Part shown: in pieces, positions 1 to 11,635 of the stretch
Layout: every line of letters begins with the position of its first letter
How positions within the stretch are numbered: the first letter of the stretch is position 1
The notes under the pieces: generated by a model
Database searches by the model: none
Told to the model about the DNA's origin: nothing
Seen by the model: only the letters and a program-made list of their open reading frames with translations
Origin: Citrus sinensis
Taxonomy: Eukaryota > Streptophyta > Magnoliopsida > Sapindales > Rutaceae
Length of the DNA stretch: 64,000 nucleotides
Direction: 5' to 3'
Assembly: GCF_022201045.2 (NCBI RefSeq)
Contig: NC_068561.1
Location: forward strand, 14,657,001 to 14,721,000
Position numbers and translations under genes: made by a program

Positions 1-2916
1 GATGAAAAACTGAATCCTGATCTCCCCTCATTCGCACATTTCAGCTCAAGCTTCTGAAACGGGCTGCAAGTTGATTCAAGAGCATGTCATCAATAACTTT
101 AAAATGGAAAGGCTGGAGAGTAATAACAAAGACTGAAGTACGAAACAACCATCGACTTGCTATTTACAGAAAAGGGAGTTCCCGCAACCGCAAGCAGGAC
201 TAGCATAAACCCAGTTTAATTTTTGCCGTTGATGTTTACCAACAATAAACTCACTTTTATTTGACAACTAGCGATTCTATTTCATAGCAGCTTTCGAATG
301 AAAACCACAGCAATTCAATCTTAAGCACACTAGCGAAAACTAAAACAAAGAAGTCCTTTTGAAAAAAGGTAAATTATGCAACACTGACCAATAATAAGTC
401 AAAAATGAATTGCAAGCAAAGAAGTACCTGCTATTGGGATCATAATAGAAGCCATTAATAGAGCCATCACTACAAGAGAAGCAAACATAGTAAAATCCTG
501 CTATAGTTAGCCCACAGTCTGTTCCAACATTCACAAAGTATTGCTCTTTCCATCTCTGCAATGGAAAATTAAAAAATGGAAAGTTATATTACTTGACATA
601 TATGACTTTTTGCATGAATTTATAGAATAATGCTAGATCTTAAAGAAATTTATATTGAATTATTGAAAAAAATATATATGTGGTGCAACAGTGCACATGG
701 CATTTGCCAGGTCAGCCAGTCGCAAACTGATTAGTTTTAACATCTCAAAAATTAAATGTGATCCACCTGTCAATTAGATTGTGCAAAGCTTTCTACAATA
801 TGGCATTGACATAAACTACCTTACAAAATTCAAACTACATTGTTTCTCTTAATGAAAAGACTCAAACACAATTACCATAAATATGTATGGGTAGTTACTC
901 AGGTCCAAAGATTTGCCACCATCAGCCTCCACTCGACTCTGAAAAGAATTTAGACCTGATCAAATGAGAACAGATTCTGCATATGCGGAAGAAGTTCTAA
1001 CTCTTCAAAAATAATGTTAAAAGGTTTAATATTTTAACTCCTTACCAGAAGGGGCGCAAAAGATGGAAACTTTGTCCAGTGCCTTATATCATCCTCTGGC
1101 CTGTAAAAGGTTTTATAAACAAATTAAGATGGGAAGGAGCTTCATGTTAATTGCATCTTATTTTCTTACAGGAGTTCATATCACTTCTTATTGACCAGAA
1201 AGTAGTGAATCATTGTTCACCATCACCGGCAGGCTAACAGATTAAATGATTAATGCTCAACTAAAAGAAAGAGAGGGGAAAAACAGATAGAAGAATACGT
1301 TGCTTCCCATTTGCCAGTGTAAAAGGTATAATTTTTTGCATCAACAATCTCTCCCTCCCAGAAGGTTACCACCTGAAATACATCACAAAAGGACAATGTA
1401 AACATTCAATGAGTTTACAAGAAATTAGGTTGACCAAATTTCCAAATAAATACAAGACCAAAATTGCCAGCCTTTTAATATGCATGCATGTAAATGCTTA
1501 TTCATGTAAATGTGCATACACAGCAATATATATATATATATAGAATACGGATCCTGTAACTTAATAAATTTGTTTAAAATGGGACAAAAACAGTCCCAAC
1601 TTTTGTTTTATTTGAATCTAACAACAGTTCATAGATAAGCATGCAAAAGAAATTTTCTATCTCTGCGCTACAATGGTCTGCCATGCCTGGTAACATAGGT
1701 AATCATATAAAAAGTTGGATATATAACAGTTATCTATGAAAAGTTAAGTAGAGGTAAGAAACAGAACATTGAATAATTGGCTGGTTAAGCCTATGGTAAA
1801 AAAATAAAGACGTGGATATCGCATGAATAATCAATAAATAAGGTTAACGGTATTCAAATAAAGATAGTTTCAAATTTTTCAATAGCAAAGCTCCATATAT
1901 AGAGAAGGGGAAAACTAGAAAGATATGCATGTCGCATCCAGAATTAATAAATAAGGTTGACAGTATTCAATTAAAGATGGTTTCATATCTTTCAATAGCA
2001 AAGCTTTGTATATAGAAAAGAATCAGAGGAAAAACCAGTTACCGGAGTGTCTGCCATAGGGACATTTAGAGCTTCCATGGTGCCACAAAGATATCCATGT
2101 TCCAGGTCACATCCTTGTATCCGGACGTTAACTCTCCATGCTTCCTCCTTTTGCAGATTAGAAACATTTTGAGTACCCGAGAAGGCCTACAACAAAAACA
2201 TGCCACTATTATTCGGAACTTTTTAAAGTAATGCATAACACGACATACCACCTCCAATGATGTAGATCATAGATATTACAAGTAAAAACAAAAGTAAGGC
2301 AGCGAATCATCTAAACGAGACGGAGCATAAAATTCAGAAAGCAGAAGTGCGGATCACTCAAAACGCAATCATGGTTGCAAGCAACTCTCCAGCATCAAGT
2401 TCGGTACGTAAGAAACATAGTGACACGCATATTGTCATATATTTTTCTCCATTCAAATAACTGGACCATTTTGCATCGACTGTCCAAGTACTGAAATCTT
2501 ACTTAAGTTGCTAGGTAACCAATCACCCTCGCAAAAATTGAAATTCCAAACAACCAAACCTAAAGAATTCAAAATGATTAATCTCAATTATTTGTAAAAA
2601 GAAAATTATGCACAATTAGTATAGACTAATAATTTACCTGTCCAACAGTCAAAAGTGAGCAAATAGGGGGCGATGATTCTTCAGAATGAGCACCTAAAAA
2701 GTTCAGGAAATGTGTTATTAAGCTTACAAAGCAAAGACTTTGACAAGTATGTAGCAATTGAAATATAAAATAAAGCATTTTTTATGCCCTAATATTATCG
2801 TTACGGACTGATCACGTTTCTAGATTAAGCGCATTTCAGTGAAACGGACGATAACCCGGGAAAATGATACCTGAAACTTGAGAAGGTGCTGAGCTCTCTG
2901 CAACTCTCACTGGCAT
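1..2916 (-). CDS. GID4: GID4-like (Vid24 family) substrate receptor of the GID/CTLH E3 ubiquitin ligase, 3' end cut by the window
   Basis: In yeast and animals, members of this family are the substrate-receptor subunit of the GID/CTLH E3 ligase and bind N-terminal proline degrons in a beta-barrel. I assembled eight exons on the minus strand, all with GT-AG borders and matching phases: 2871-2916, 2638-2693, 2043-2186, 1299-1372, 1046-1100, 876-938, 428-555 and 1-63. The spliced frame starts MPVRVAESSAPSQVSG and runs for about 210 residues. It contains the family hallmarks GTMEALNVP, VTFWEGEIVD, FYTGKWEA, RHWTKFPSF, YIFMRWKEQYFVNVG and GFYYVCFS. The last exon leaves the window after GRSGFSFSS, and only a few codons should be missing. 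Length and small-exon structure fit a plant GID4 of about 215 residues. The poly(A) run at 2935-2951 lies in the 5' leader. The family call is firm; the E3 role in this plant is inferred from homology. Confidence 0.93.
1833..2035. repeat. Direct duplication of about 85 bp inside GID4 intron 3
   Basis: Copy 1 (1833-1915) and copy 2 (1946-2035) share the order AATAAATAAGGTT, AGTATTCAA/GGTATTCAA, TTTCAATAGCAAAGCT and TATATAGA, with scattered substitutions. Copy 2 lies next to the intron's 5' splice site at 2042. It looks like an old local duplication with no coding content. Confidence 0.75.
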
Positions 2917-3330
2917 TTCTTGATTGATTTGATTAAAAAAAAAAAAAAAAAAATCCGTCTTTCACCACTTTGTTGGAGAATCTTTTATCCTTGTGGTTTT
3001 GAATGAAGTGAAAATGTCCGAATTAAGAACCTGGTTCGGATCCGACCCTTTTAGGGTCGGAAGTTAAGCCCACAAAGTGGCCCAAAAATAAAGATGTCAA
3101 GTGACTCAAATCCTTAATTTTAATTGAAGAAATAATTTCATTTGTATCCCCATTTCTATACATGATTCTACAGCCAAATTATATGATGCCAAAATGGTGT
3201 TCCTATAATTTTCATTGGGATTGTAATAATAATACATTTCCGGCCTTGATAATAACAATTTCACAGCCCATCCTTACATCACATGTGTGGACGAAGCATA
3301 TTTGTGCTCGTGCTAATAAGCACAATTATA
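2917..3330. other. GID4 upstream region with a perfect 9-bp hairpin
   Basis: This is the 5' leader and promoter side of GID4. It holds a poly(A) tract on the plus strand (2935-2951) and, at 3041-3061, a perfect inverted repeat: TCCGACCCT, loop TTT, AGGGTCGGA. It sits about 125 bp upstream of the ATG and could be a cis-element or lie in the leader. I see no other gene here. Confidence 0.5.
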
Positions 3331-3339
3331 TAAATAAAA

Positions 3340-3775
3340 GGGAAATTATCATTTTACTATTAAAGTTTTACTGACATATCATGTCAATACCAATATTTGC
3401 CGAAAAATATATTTTACTACTAAAATTTTACACCGTTATCAATTCACTACCATTCCGTTAAGAAAAAGTTAATATTTAACGAAAATTAAGTTAAAAGTCG
3501 ATTTTACCCCTAAGAGTTTGGTAGTAAAATAATAATTCCCCTAAAAACTTGATAGTAAAATGATAATTTATCTATTAAATTAACAAATAATTTTACTCTT
3601 ACAGCTGGAAATATCTTTGATACTCTTATGACATCAACAAACTTTTAACGTTGTTAACGGAATGGTAGTGAATTGATAACTGCGCAAAATTTTAGTAGTA
3701 AAATATACTTTTCGGTAAACCTTAGTACTGACATGATATGTCAGTAAAACATTAGTAGCAAAATGATAATATCCC
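3340..3775. mobile_element. Mutator-like MITE with terminal inverted repeats of about 120 bp
   Basis: The element begins GGGAAATTATCATTTTACT and ends with the inverse of GGGATATTATCATTTTGCT. The inverted similarity extends about 120 bp inward on both sides to TTCACTACCATTCCGTTAA. It is flanked by perfect 9-bp direct repeats TAAATAAAA at 3331-3339 and 3776-3784. A 9-bp target-site duplication and long inverted repeats are typical of Mutator (MULE) elements. There is no coding capacity in the 436 bp, so it is non-autonomous. A transcript across it would fold into a long hairpin. Confidence 0.9.
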
Positions 3776-3784
3776 TAAATAAAA

Positions 3785-4470
3785 AAAGTATTTTATGTTT
3801 GTACCAACGTCCACTTGATTTTTTTTTATTCAAATTTCATAAAATCATAAAGTTACAAAATAATGACAAAAACGAGCTCAAAATAATTTTGTATGTACGT
3901 TTATTATTGATCTTATCAAAAAATAATATAAAAGTATATCTTCGAACTCATGTGGGTGCCATTAAGGGTGAAATTTATGGTGAGATAGTGCCTTCAATTT
4001 TGTTCAACTAAAGATATTATCTTTAGTTGGCACAAATTTTCGAACTAAACTTACTAAATTTTTAACTTACCATATGTGTATGAATTCAAACTTTCACGAA
4101 ACTTAAATAAATTATACTGATCAAATTAAGTAGATCTTAAATCTAAACTATAATAATTGCAATATACAAAGAATCCATATAATTATGTTGAATTTTTCAA
4201 TCAAATTATAAATGGAGCTTACACCAAACCCAACGAACCAACTCAATTAAATCGAAAGAAAAATATTTTAAGACTTCGAGAATATTTCGAATATTTCAAA
4301 GATTTAAGAGGTTATAACGTTCATCAATATCAAATATTATAATATTTCAAGCACTTATCACCGTGATACGTGGTTTAATACAAAGCACTCAATATTTAGT
4401 TATAATTACCATCTATACAAATAGATCATCCATCAAAATTTTCACAGATTAAAAGTTTTGAAGCATCATC
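3785..4470. other. AT-rich spacer downstream of the first LecRK gene
   Basis: This is low-complexity AT-rich sequence between the MITE and the 3' end of the LecRK gene. The open frames here have AT-driven composition and match nothing I recognise. The 3' UTR of the LecRK gene probably occupies the part nearest 4470. Confidence 0.5.
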
Positions 4471-6522
4471 TCATCGGCCACCTGAAAGCAGTGACTCTGC
4501 AACGGACGATGGGCGAGTGAAGCCCATAGAAGACGAATACGACACAGCAAAATCATCAAAACCCTCCTGGTACGTAATCCCACTTGCTGAAAGCCCAAGA
4601 GCTGAAATCACAGGCAGAGCTACATCCCTTTCCAAAATTTGCACAACTTGGCGCATGCTCGGCCTTGCCGTTGGGTCCGAATGAGAGCACAGCAACCCAA
4701 GTTTCAAAACCAACTCCAATTCCTCAGCCACATACTCCGTTCCCAAATTTGGATCCCTAGCTTCAAGAAGTTCACCTCTGTTCCAAAAGTCAAACACGCA
4801 ATCAACCAAAATTAAATTCTCTTCTGGCTCTTGTCTCTCAATTGGCCTTCTCCCGCAAGCAACTTCAAGCAAAAATGCCCCAAATGAAAACACATCAGCG
4901 CTTGTGGTGGCCTTGCCTGTCCGACTGTGCTCAGGGGCAAGGTACCCAAGTGTTCCCACAACGTGCGTTGTTTGTGGATCTGTTCCGTGGTCGTATAATC
5001 TTGCCAGGCCGAAATCTCCCAATCTTCCGTTTAATTCACCATCAAGCAACACGTTACTTGCCTTAACATCTCTGTGAATCACAACTTGTTCCCATTCTTC
5101 GTGCAAATATAACAGGCCTAATGCGACACCTTTGATGACTCCATATCTTTGTCTCCAGTTTAGTGTGACTTTTGGTTGGTTATAGAGGTATTTGTCTAAG
5201 CTTCCATTAGGCATGTAATCATAGACCAAAAGCAGCTCCCCTTTACGCCGGCAATATCCCAAGAGTTGCACTAAATTCCGGTGCCTGAGGCGACCGATGC
5301 TCACAATCTCCGCAACGAATTCCTTCATCCCCTGTCTGGATTCGTGAGAAATCTTCTTCACTGCAATCTCAATTTTGGATTTGGGCAGTGTACCCCTATA
5401 CACTCTCCCAAATCCGCCGCTGCCTAGCAGTTCTTTCTCTCTGAACCCTTTAGTGGCAATGTAAAGATCTTTGTACCTGAACCTGTGAGGGCCATAATCA
5501 AGCTCCCAATCTTCAAGCTCTTCGGCGAACTTCCTTTTCCTTCTTATCACATAAACCACACCCGAAACAGCGGCTAAAATTAAGCTCACACAAATTACGG
5601 GCAACCCAATTGTCAAAAACTTTGATCTTTTCTTAGGCCCTACACGGGGAAGCTTGGGAAGTTGAGAGAGATTGAGCTCCTGCGCTTGGCCGTTGATCTT
5701 AAAACTCCAACCCAAAATATAATGAGACACTAAGACTGAGCCGGTGGAGGATGAGAATCCAACGTACATGGCGTCATTAAGAACAGAGGAAAGATCACGG
5801 GACAGCGACAAAAGCGGTAACCTTGGCTTGGGAATATTGATTGGAGCTAAAGTAACATCGGTTCGCTTCTCCAAGCCATCGTATTCAACCCATACTTGCA
5901 TTGGGCGACCGCTAATAAGAGTCAAGTTGACAAAATGATCACCATAGTAACCAGCTGGATATGATATCTCAGACTTTAGACTGTTGATATCGATGCCTAC
6001 GTGATTGTCATTGATGTCAAAGAACTCGTGGCTCTCGATTGTGTCGAGTTCAACGGCGAAAACATGATTGGTTTCGTTGCCAAGATTGCTCTCGTTGAAA
6101 AGGCCAAGGTACTGACTGGGACGGGCACCGGGGAGGCCTCTTGTTGGAGCTATAACGAAGGCGATGCCGTGGCCGCTGAGAATGCTCTGGAACTCGGAGC
6201 GGATGCTGAAAACGAAGGTGGTGGAGAAGGAGAAAACGGTGCCGTTTGCTGTTGATGAGTTGCTGTTGTTGTTTTTGAAGGGTATTGGTTCAGGGTAAAA
6301 GGCATGGCCAATTTGTTGTTTGGTCTCGTTGTTTAGCTTCAGGAGTCCATTGGAGGTGAATTGTGCTATCCCGTCCAGGCTTAGGTTGGCTGAACGGAAT
6401 CCGTTGTAGATGAAACTTGGATTTTTATCTTGGGCTGCTGCTGCCGTTGCTGCTGAGCTAGTGGTGATGATGATTATGATGGTCAGGAGAGACACCAGTG
6501 GTATTGGAAGCTTGAAGGCCAT
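4471..6522 (-). CDS. L-type lectin-domain receptor-like kinase, clade IV type (683 aa)
   Basis: Intronless plasma-membrane receptor kinase. Residues 1-30 form a signal peptide. A legume-lectin-like extracellular domain covers about 33-275, with conserved GHGIAFVIAP at 117-126 and the metal-site region FDINDNHVGIDIN at 168-180. A transmembrane helix covers about 302-326 and is followed by a basic stop-transfer cluster. The Ser/Thr kinase domain runs from about 360 to 635: glycine loop GSGGFG 367-372, VAIK lysine K389, HRD at 483-485 (an RD kinase), DFG 503-505, APE 529-531. All catalytic residues are intact, so it should be active. The C-terminus SVAESLLSGGR is characteristic of the LecRK-IV group (Arabidopsis LecRK-IV.1). 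Related LecRKs act in pathogen, extracellular-nucleotide or pollen signalling, but the ligand here is unknown. The length is normal for the family. Confidence 0.95.
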   Translation of the reverse strand: MAFKLPIPLVSLLTIIIIITTSSAATAAAAQDKNPSFIYNGFRSANLSLDGIAQFTSNGLLKLNNETKQQIGHAFYPEPIPFKNNNSNSSTANGTVFSFSTTFVFSIRSEFQSILSGHGIAFVIAPTRGLPGARPSQYLGLFNESNLGNETNHVFAVELDTIESHEFFDINDNHVGIDINSLKSEISYPAGYYGDHFVNLTLISGRPMQVWVEYDGLEKRTDVTLAPINIPKPRLPLLSLSRDLSSVLNDAMYVGFSSSTGSVLVSHYILGWSFKINGQAQELNLSQLPKLPRVGPKKRSKFLTIGLPVICVSLILAAVSGVVYVIRRKRKFAEELEDWELDYGPHRFRYKDLYIATKGFREKELLGSGGFGRVYRGTLPKSKIEIAVKKISHESRQGMKEFVAEIVSIGRLRHRNLVQLLGYCRRKGELLLVYDYMPNGSLDKYLYNQPKVTLNWRQRYGVIKGVALGLLYLHEEWEQVVIHRDVKASNVLLDGELNGRLGDFGLARLYDHGTDPQTTHVVGTLGYLAPEHSRTGKATTSADVFSFGAFLLEVACGRRPIERQEPEENLILVDCVFDFWNRGELLEARDPNLGTEYVAEELELVLKLGLLCSHSDPTARPSMRQVVQILERDVALPVISALGLSASGITYQEGFDDFAVSYSSSMGFTRPSSVAESLLSGGR

Positions 6523-7049
6523 GGCTTATCTCTTGCTCGATGCCTAATCATGCGTGTGCAGCATCTATGTAAATAGAAAATAAAATTGGAAAAATGAGTC
6601 CAAATGATGACTGGACCAATACAACTAATACATACAGGCCGCCAGGCTGCAAACGTCAAACTCTCTACTACTCAGAAGTCTCCCTTTGAAAAGTAAATAT
6701 TTGCCCCACATTTGATGTGTGTTACATGAGACTACTGTTTGTGTACTGGCGTGCGTTATTGCTTGCTTCTCGTTGCCATGCTTGGACCGTTTTGGTGGGA
6801 AAATCTTTGTCGTATGCGCGGACAGGCGATAAATATTAAATAGTAGATACATAGGGAGATATTTTAGGTTCCGGTGGCTTCGATCGTTTTAAGTAAATGG
6901 CTATGGGAGGCGCAAGGCGCTCACATAAAAAATGGCAGCCTCTGGGCCATCGGAAGTTGAAATTCATGAATGTGGGTTGATACTAGAGTCAGCCCGCGTG
7001 TGCACCATGAATACGCCAGTGGTCCACGTCCATGAGGGCTGAGAAATTG
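6523..7049. other. Promoter-side region of the clade IV LecRK gene
   Basis: This is the upstream region of the minus-strand receptor kinase. The small open frames in it show no family resemblance. I did not find a clear TATA box at the expected distance. Confidence 0.4.
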
Positions 7050-7159
7050 AAATTTTGCTTCTTTCTTTGAATGAGACGCCTCGGTGTGGAAGCAAAAATC
7101 TTCACAATTCTCCAAAGTCTTGAGCAATGGTGTGATTTGTTGCACCAGAGGTGGGCTGC

Positions 7160-7428
7160 TTGAAATTGAGGTCGAACTACTGCGATTTAAGAGTGATAGT
7201 ATTAAAACATTTGATAAACATTAATTTCCGTATTTTAAAAGTTAATTTAATTTGATTTTACACTCGTATAATAAAAAAAATCTATTATACCTTTATTAAT
7301 TTTGTCAAAATTATTATTTAAAATTTGTATTTATTACATACTATTAATATTTACTTTATAGTTATAATTTTTTTTTCTGAAACAGTTGTAACTTAAAAGT
7401 TACAGTATCTCAATACCAAATAAAAACT
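7160..7428. mobile_element. Tourist-like MITE relic inside duplication copy A
   Basis: Read on the minus strand, this segment begins TTTATTTGGTATTGAGA and follows the same order as the element at 54548-54795: TATTTGGTATTGAGA, ACAGTTGTAAC, TATGTAATAAATA, GTGTAAAAT.AAAT, TTAACTTT. A TAA lies at 7429-7431 beside its right edge. The left edge (7160) is approximate and I could not define a matching TAA there. It interrupts the ~370-bp duplicated unit. Confidence 0.55.
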
Positions 7429-7949
7429 TAATTATAAATTAAATTAATCGGCACAATTAGCTAATTACAATTGGATGGATTCAACATACTAAATAATAAA
7501 TTGACAATAAGACCAAAGAAAATTATAGCCACCTTGCTTCTAGAGAAAGAAAACTGTGTTCTTTGGTTGGGTGGAAAATTAATTTTTAAATATAATTGGA
7601 TTTGGTTGTATTTTCTGGGAAACACTTCTCTCGATAAAATCCGAACGATGCAATCTTTGTGCATAATTCCACGCAATATACATTGAAACTTTGGTTTTTG
7701 TTTTTTTTTCATAATAGAAGCCTTGATGTGGAAGCAAAAATTTTCAAAATTCCTAAAAGTCTTAAGCAACAGCGTGATTTGTTGCACTAGAGTTGGTTAA
7801 ATCAAGTTAATAGATATAATTAATTAAATATATTCAACAGATTAAATAATAAATTGACAATAAGCCAAGAAGTAAAGTCACCTTCCTTCCAAAGAAAGAA
7901 ACTTCCGTGTTGTGTCTTGTTTGGTTGAATCAAAAATTCAATTTAAATA

Positions 7950-8635
7950 ATAGAAAAAAAAAGCTAATCCACCTCCAGAGTTTATTTAAATAATTACGTA
8001 AACCTTTTTAGTTTTATAAATGGTCATATAGACCTATTATTAATTATTATACCCTTTGATAATAATAATCTAAAAATTGACTTTAAATAAAATTCTACAA
8101 TAAATACATAATAATATTAAATAATCTAATATATAAACAATGTAAATTTATAAAATCAATTTGAATAATAAAAAAATATTTTAATATTATTAACTATCAT
8201 ATGTATTTTATTGTTAATAAAATAGTTTCATAGATTAATAATATAAAAATAATTGTATTTAACATTCAAAGTAACTTGAAAAATCTATATTATATTATTT
8301 TTTTTGTCATGTCTTTATTAGCTTAAATATTAAAGTTAATTGTCTGATTGATGAATTTAAGTATTAATAAAATATGTCAAGACATACTGATAAAAGATTA
8401 ATATTGAAATAACTAGCTTGACAGTTGACATATATATGTTATTGAATTAGTTATATTTATTTTAATATTTTATTTGTAATTATAAGTTATTTTATTTATT
8501 ATTTTTAACATTATAAAATGTTTTATTGTAATCAAAGGGCGAAACAGTAAAAAAAAGGGGGTCCATATGGCTATTTTTGAAACTGAAGGGATCTATGTCA
8601 TCGTTTTAAACTGGGGAGTATGCATGGCCTTTTCC
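7950..8635. mobile_element. Mutator-like MITE inside duplication copy B
   Basis: The two ends are diverged inverted repeats. The left end, GAAAAAAAAAGCTAATCCAC with ...ATGGTCATATAGACC further in, matches the reverse complement of the right end, GGAAAAGGCCATGCATACTC with ...ATAGCCATATGGACC. The flanks are TTAAATAAT (7941-7949) and TTAAACTAT (8636-8644), which agree at 7 of 9 positions. That fits an aged 9-bp Mutator target-site duplication. The interior is AT-rich and non-coding. Confidence 0.6.
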
Positions 8636-8745
8636 TTAAACTATCATTAGATATTAGATAGTGATGTATTTTTCAGGAAACAATTCTATCAATAAAGCCC
8701 ATATGAGACAATTGTTTGTGCATAGTTCCACCACTGGGTTTGTCT

Positions 8746-11635
8746 CATGATGAATCCATTTGACTTGTGATCAAATTACCATCTCACTACCTAACATATT
8801 TTGGCCTTTACTTAACTTTCAGAAAGGGCGGCTCGCGCATCATCTTTCTCTTATACATGCTATTTTCAGATAGCGATTTAGATGCCCATGCGCCTGCCTT
8901 TACTTTTACTACCTGCCTTGAGCTACTGCACTTGCGCCCACTTTATCTTGCTATATAGATCACTTAGTTAGAGACAACAGGCAAAGCATCCTTCTTCCCC
9001 GCCAGTACGGGTATGATTGTCTGTGCCAAATCAAGCTCAATGTGCTTAATGCTTTCGTCTTATAGATTTTATAATATGAGTTCCGATCTAGTGTGCAAAG
9101 TAGGTCCCACACAATACAGTTCCACCAATAATAAATCACCACGTATGCAATCACATACTATAAGGCTCTCATAGTCACAAACTTAATCAAAATTCTTATA
9201 ATATTATAGTTAATTATAATATTTAGATTGATGCTACTAGCACCCCCTCCAAACACCTCATGAGACCTCTTTTTATTTGTGTTTGCAGTTTTAATCCTGA
9301 TGTTTGATTACACACCCCTTCTCTCTCTATTGGGGTTTTATTGGTTTTTAATTTTCATGTATAATAAAAATACAGCTGTTGCCTGCTGTAGATGTTGCAA
9401 TAAATTGGCAAGTAAAAATTTCATGATCAACATCAAGTTAGATAAAATAAATAAATAAAAGAATAGAGAGAAACTCCATAAGTGAAAATGAAATTACTAA
9501 CAAAGCCATTTGAAGAGTTGGTAAAATGAACTTTAAAATGTTATAATCAGATTCAAGTTTGTTATTAAATAACTCATTCTTAATGAATTGTCTCAATTCT
9601 TTTTTTATTTTGGAGTTTTCATATTTGATGAATTAATAGGTGAGCTTCCAATTAGGGATTTCTAATCATATCAAAGTCAGCGATAAGGTAAAAAGAAAAA
9701 AATGATTCAATATAATATATGATAAAATTCAATACATTAGAGTCTATAACTTTTTAATTTTTAGTTCATCCCTAATTTTGATATCATTAAGATCCTTAAT
9801 TAGAACATTTATATTAATAGGTACTTTATATTCAAATAAAAAGTATGTTTGATGCAAAATAGAAAGATAATTTAAAATTTAGAAATCCAAAGTTGCATAC
9901 CATCATCCTTCTTGTTAATCAAATCTATGAAGATTTCTTATGATTATTGCAATAGTAACTACACAGAGTTTTTTATTTTATTTTATTATTTTCTGAGAAA
10001 TAATATTGAAGGGTAATTGTGAAATAAAAATGGATGTTTTTAGAAACAATATAATTTTAGATAACGCTATTTGAACCCCTAAAATATTTTATAAACACAT
10101 TTACTAAAAAAGCTCACTACTAAAATATAAAAATTAAAATTTTACTCTATTCACCCACCTTAAACCAAACACGCACTCAGATTATTTTAAACAAATAAAT
10201 ATACCATATAATACTCCCATTGATTTCCTTCAAATACAAACCAATTTATTAATATAAAAATATTGTGGATTAGTATCAATCATTTAAACAAGTATTTGAT
10301 TATGAAGGCAACAAGAATTTACCTTCACACGTACTTTTGATTTGTGGAAAACTTGTGACACGCGTTGAACTCGAATCCGGCGTGGTGAGTGCCTGAAAAG
10401 GGCCTTCCGACGCCCAAGTCAGTGTTTGATTTTAAGGTCTAATGAAAACAAGAACAATAAACAAGATTAGGGGTTTTCAACTTAGGAGGGATCCCCATTT
10501 TCTTGGTGAGATGGTCCCTGTTTATAGTTGATGAATGACATGGGTCTAGAGTTTTGCCTTGGTCTCTCTTCTTGATGACATGTGCCACCAACTATTATTG
10601 CACACGTGGACGTGACCTTATTCGTAGGGAAATAAATATATTTATCCCGGGCCTACGTCATTTATTCCGTGCCCATGTGCTTCCATACTCCTATGATCTT
10701 GGGCATGGTTCCTGCAGACTCCGAAATTCCAGAATTAGTCGTGGTTCCCTCAGACCTTAGAATCTCGAAATTAGAATGATTTTTTACTCTTAGTTATTAT
10801 CGTAAGTCCCAAGGGAATTTTGTTCCAGTGTTACTTTCTCTCAAATAGATTAGATATCATTTATTTACTTATTTGATTTTCCGGGATAGTTTCTTTCTTT
10901 TTTTTTTTTATTTGGACACTTGGTGTAATTTTGTATCTCTAAGTTATGGCACATATAGGACACTTGGCGTAATTTCGTGCCTCTAAGTTATGGTACGTAT
11001 AGATTGGAATTAATCACATAAATTAACAAATTCGATCTAAAATTTTGCTTGAATTTTTTGTTTGCAATACATCCAAACGATTTTTTAAAAAAATTGCCTA
11101 TATACATGCCTCTAGTCGTTGTCAATTTGTTTGCGTTATAAAAAATCAGAACCAAAATCAAAATAAAAAACCTGTAAAAAGTAAATATCATAGTTCTTAA
11201 AAAAATCTTTGCTGGAAATGATTTTTTGTTGGTTTCATATACTTTGTAAATAGACATCATCTTGTCTTCGTGGAAAGTTTATTTTGCAGACAAGCTTCAA
11301 TTTGTAATCTACTTGATGCTTAATTCTTCTGCATTGAAACTTGTCTCCAAGTGTATAACAATAAACATTATTCTTTTGTTTGGCTTCATGAGTCGAGATT
11401 GAAGGCATAGTATAAGCGGCTTTTGAAACTTGAAAGAAGAGCATATGAATTCAATTTTTTTCTTTAGTTTTATTGTCTTGTATAATGTCTAAAATCGTAA
11501 TCTAAATTTGGGGTATATCAGTAACAAAAATATTTTTTTAAATATGGGTGCAAGTAGTTCTGAGTTTGAATATCCTCACTCTATAATTTTTAATATATTT
11601 CATTGAGCGTATTTAAAAAAGGGTTTTTAAACCGG
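8746..11635. other. Gene-free AT-rich interval with a possible retroelement leader fragment
   Basis: No convincing gene. Around 10340-10780 there is a less AT-rich patch (CCGGCGTGGTGAGTGCCTG, GGCCTTCCGACGCCCAAGT, then a G-box-like CACACGTGGACGTG). It resembles leader or LTR fragments common in plant genomes, but I could not find paired LTRs. The segment at 9228-9290 (CTACTAGCACCCCCTCCAAA) resembles the inverted-repeat element at 38905-39640. The remainder is simple AT-rich sequence. Confidence 0.35.

Larger units (their letters stand above)
7050..8745. repeat. Tandem duplication of a ~370-bp segment, each copy split by a different transposon
   Basis: Copy A (about 7050-7690) and copy B (about 7685-8745) share three blocks in the same order. 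The GTGGAAGCAAAAAT...TGTGATTTGTTGCAC block is at 7084-7155 and 7724-7796. The ATTCAACA...AAATAATAAATTGACAATAAG block is near 7477 and 7830. The GGAAACA...TTTGTGCATA.TTCCAC block is at 7614-7676 and 8671-8734. Copy A has about 270 extra bp (7160-7428) and copy B about 690 extra bp (7950-8635). Both inserts look like separate MITEs. Removing them leaves about 370 bp in each copy. Confidence 0.75.

Noticed and set aside
340..561. Stand-alone 73-aa gene on the minus strand
   Set aside because: It is GID4 exon 7 read through its splice donor.
4842..6255. Plus-strand ORFs inside the first LecRK gene
   Set aside because: Antisense shadows of the kinase and lectin coding sequence; the same applies to ORFs opposite the second LecRK and the PSI1-like gene.
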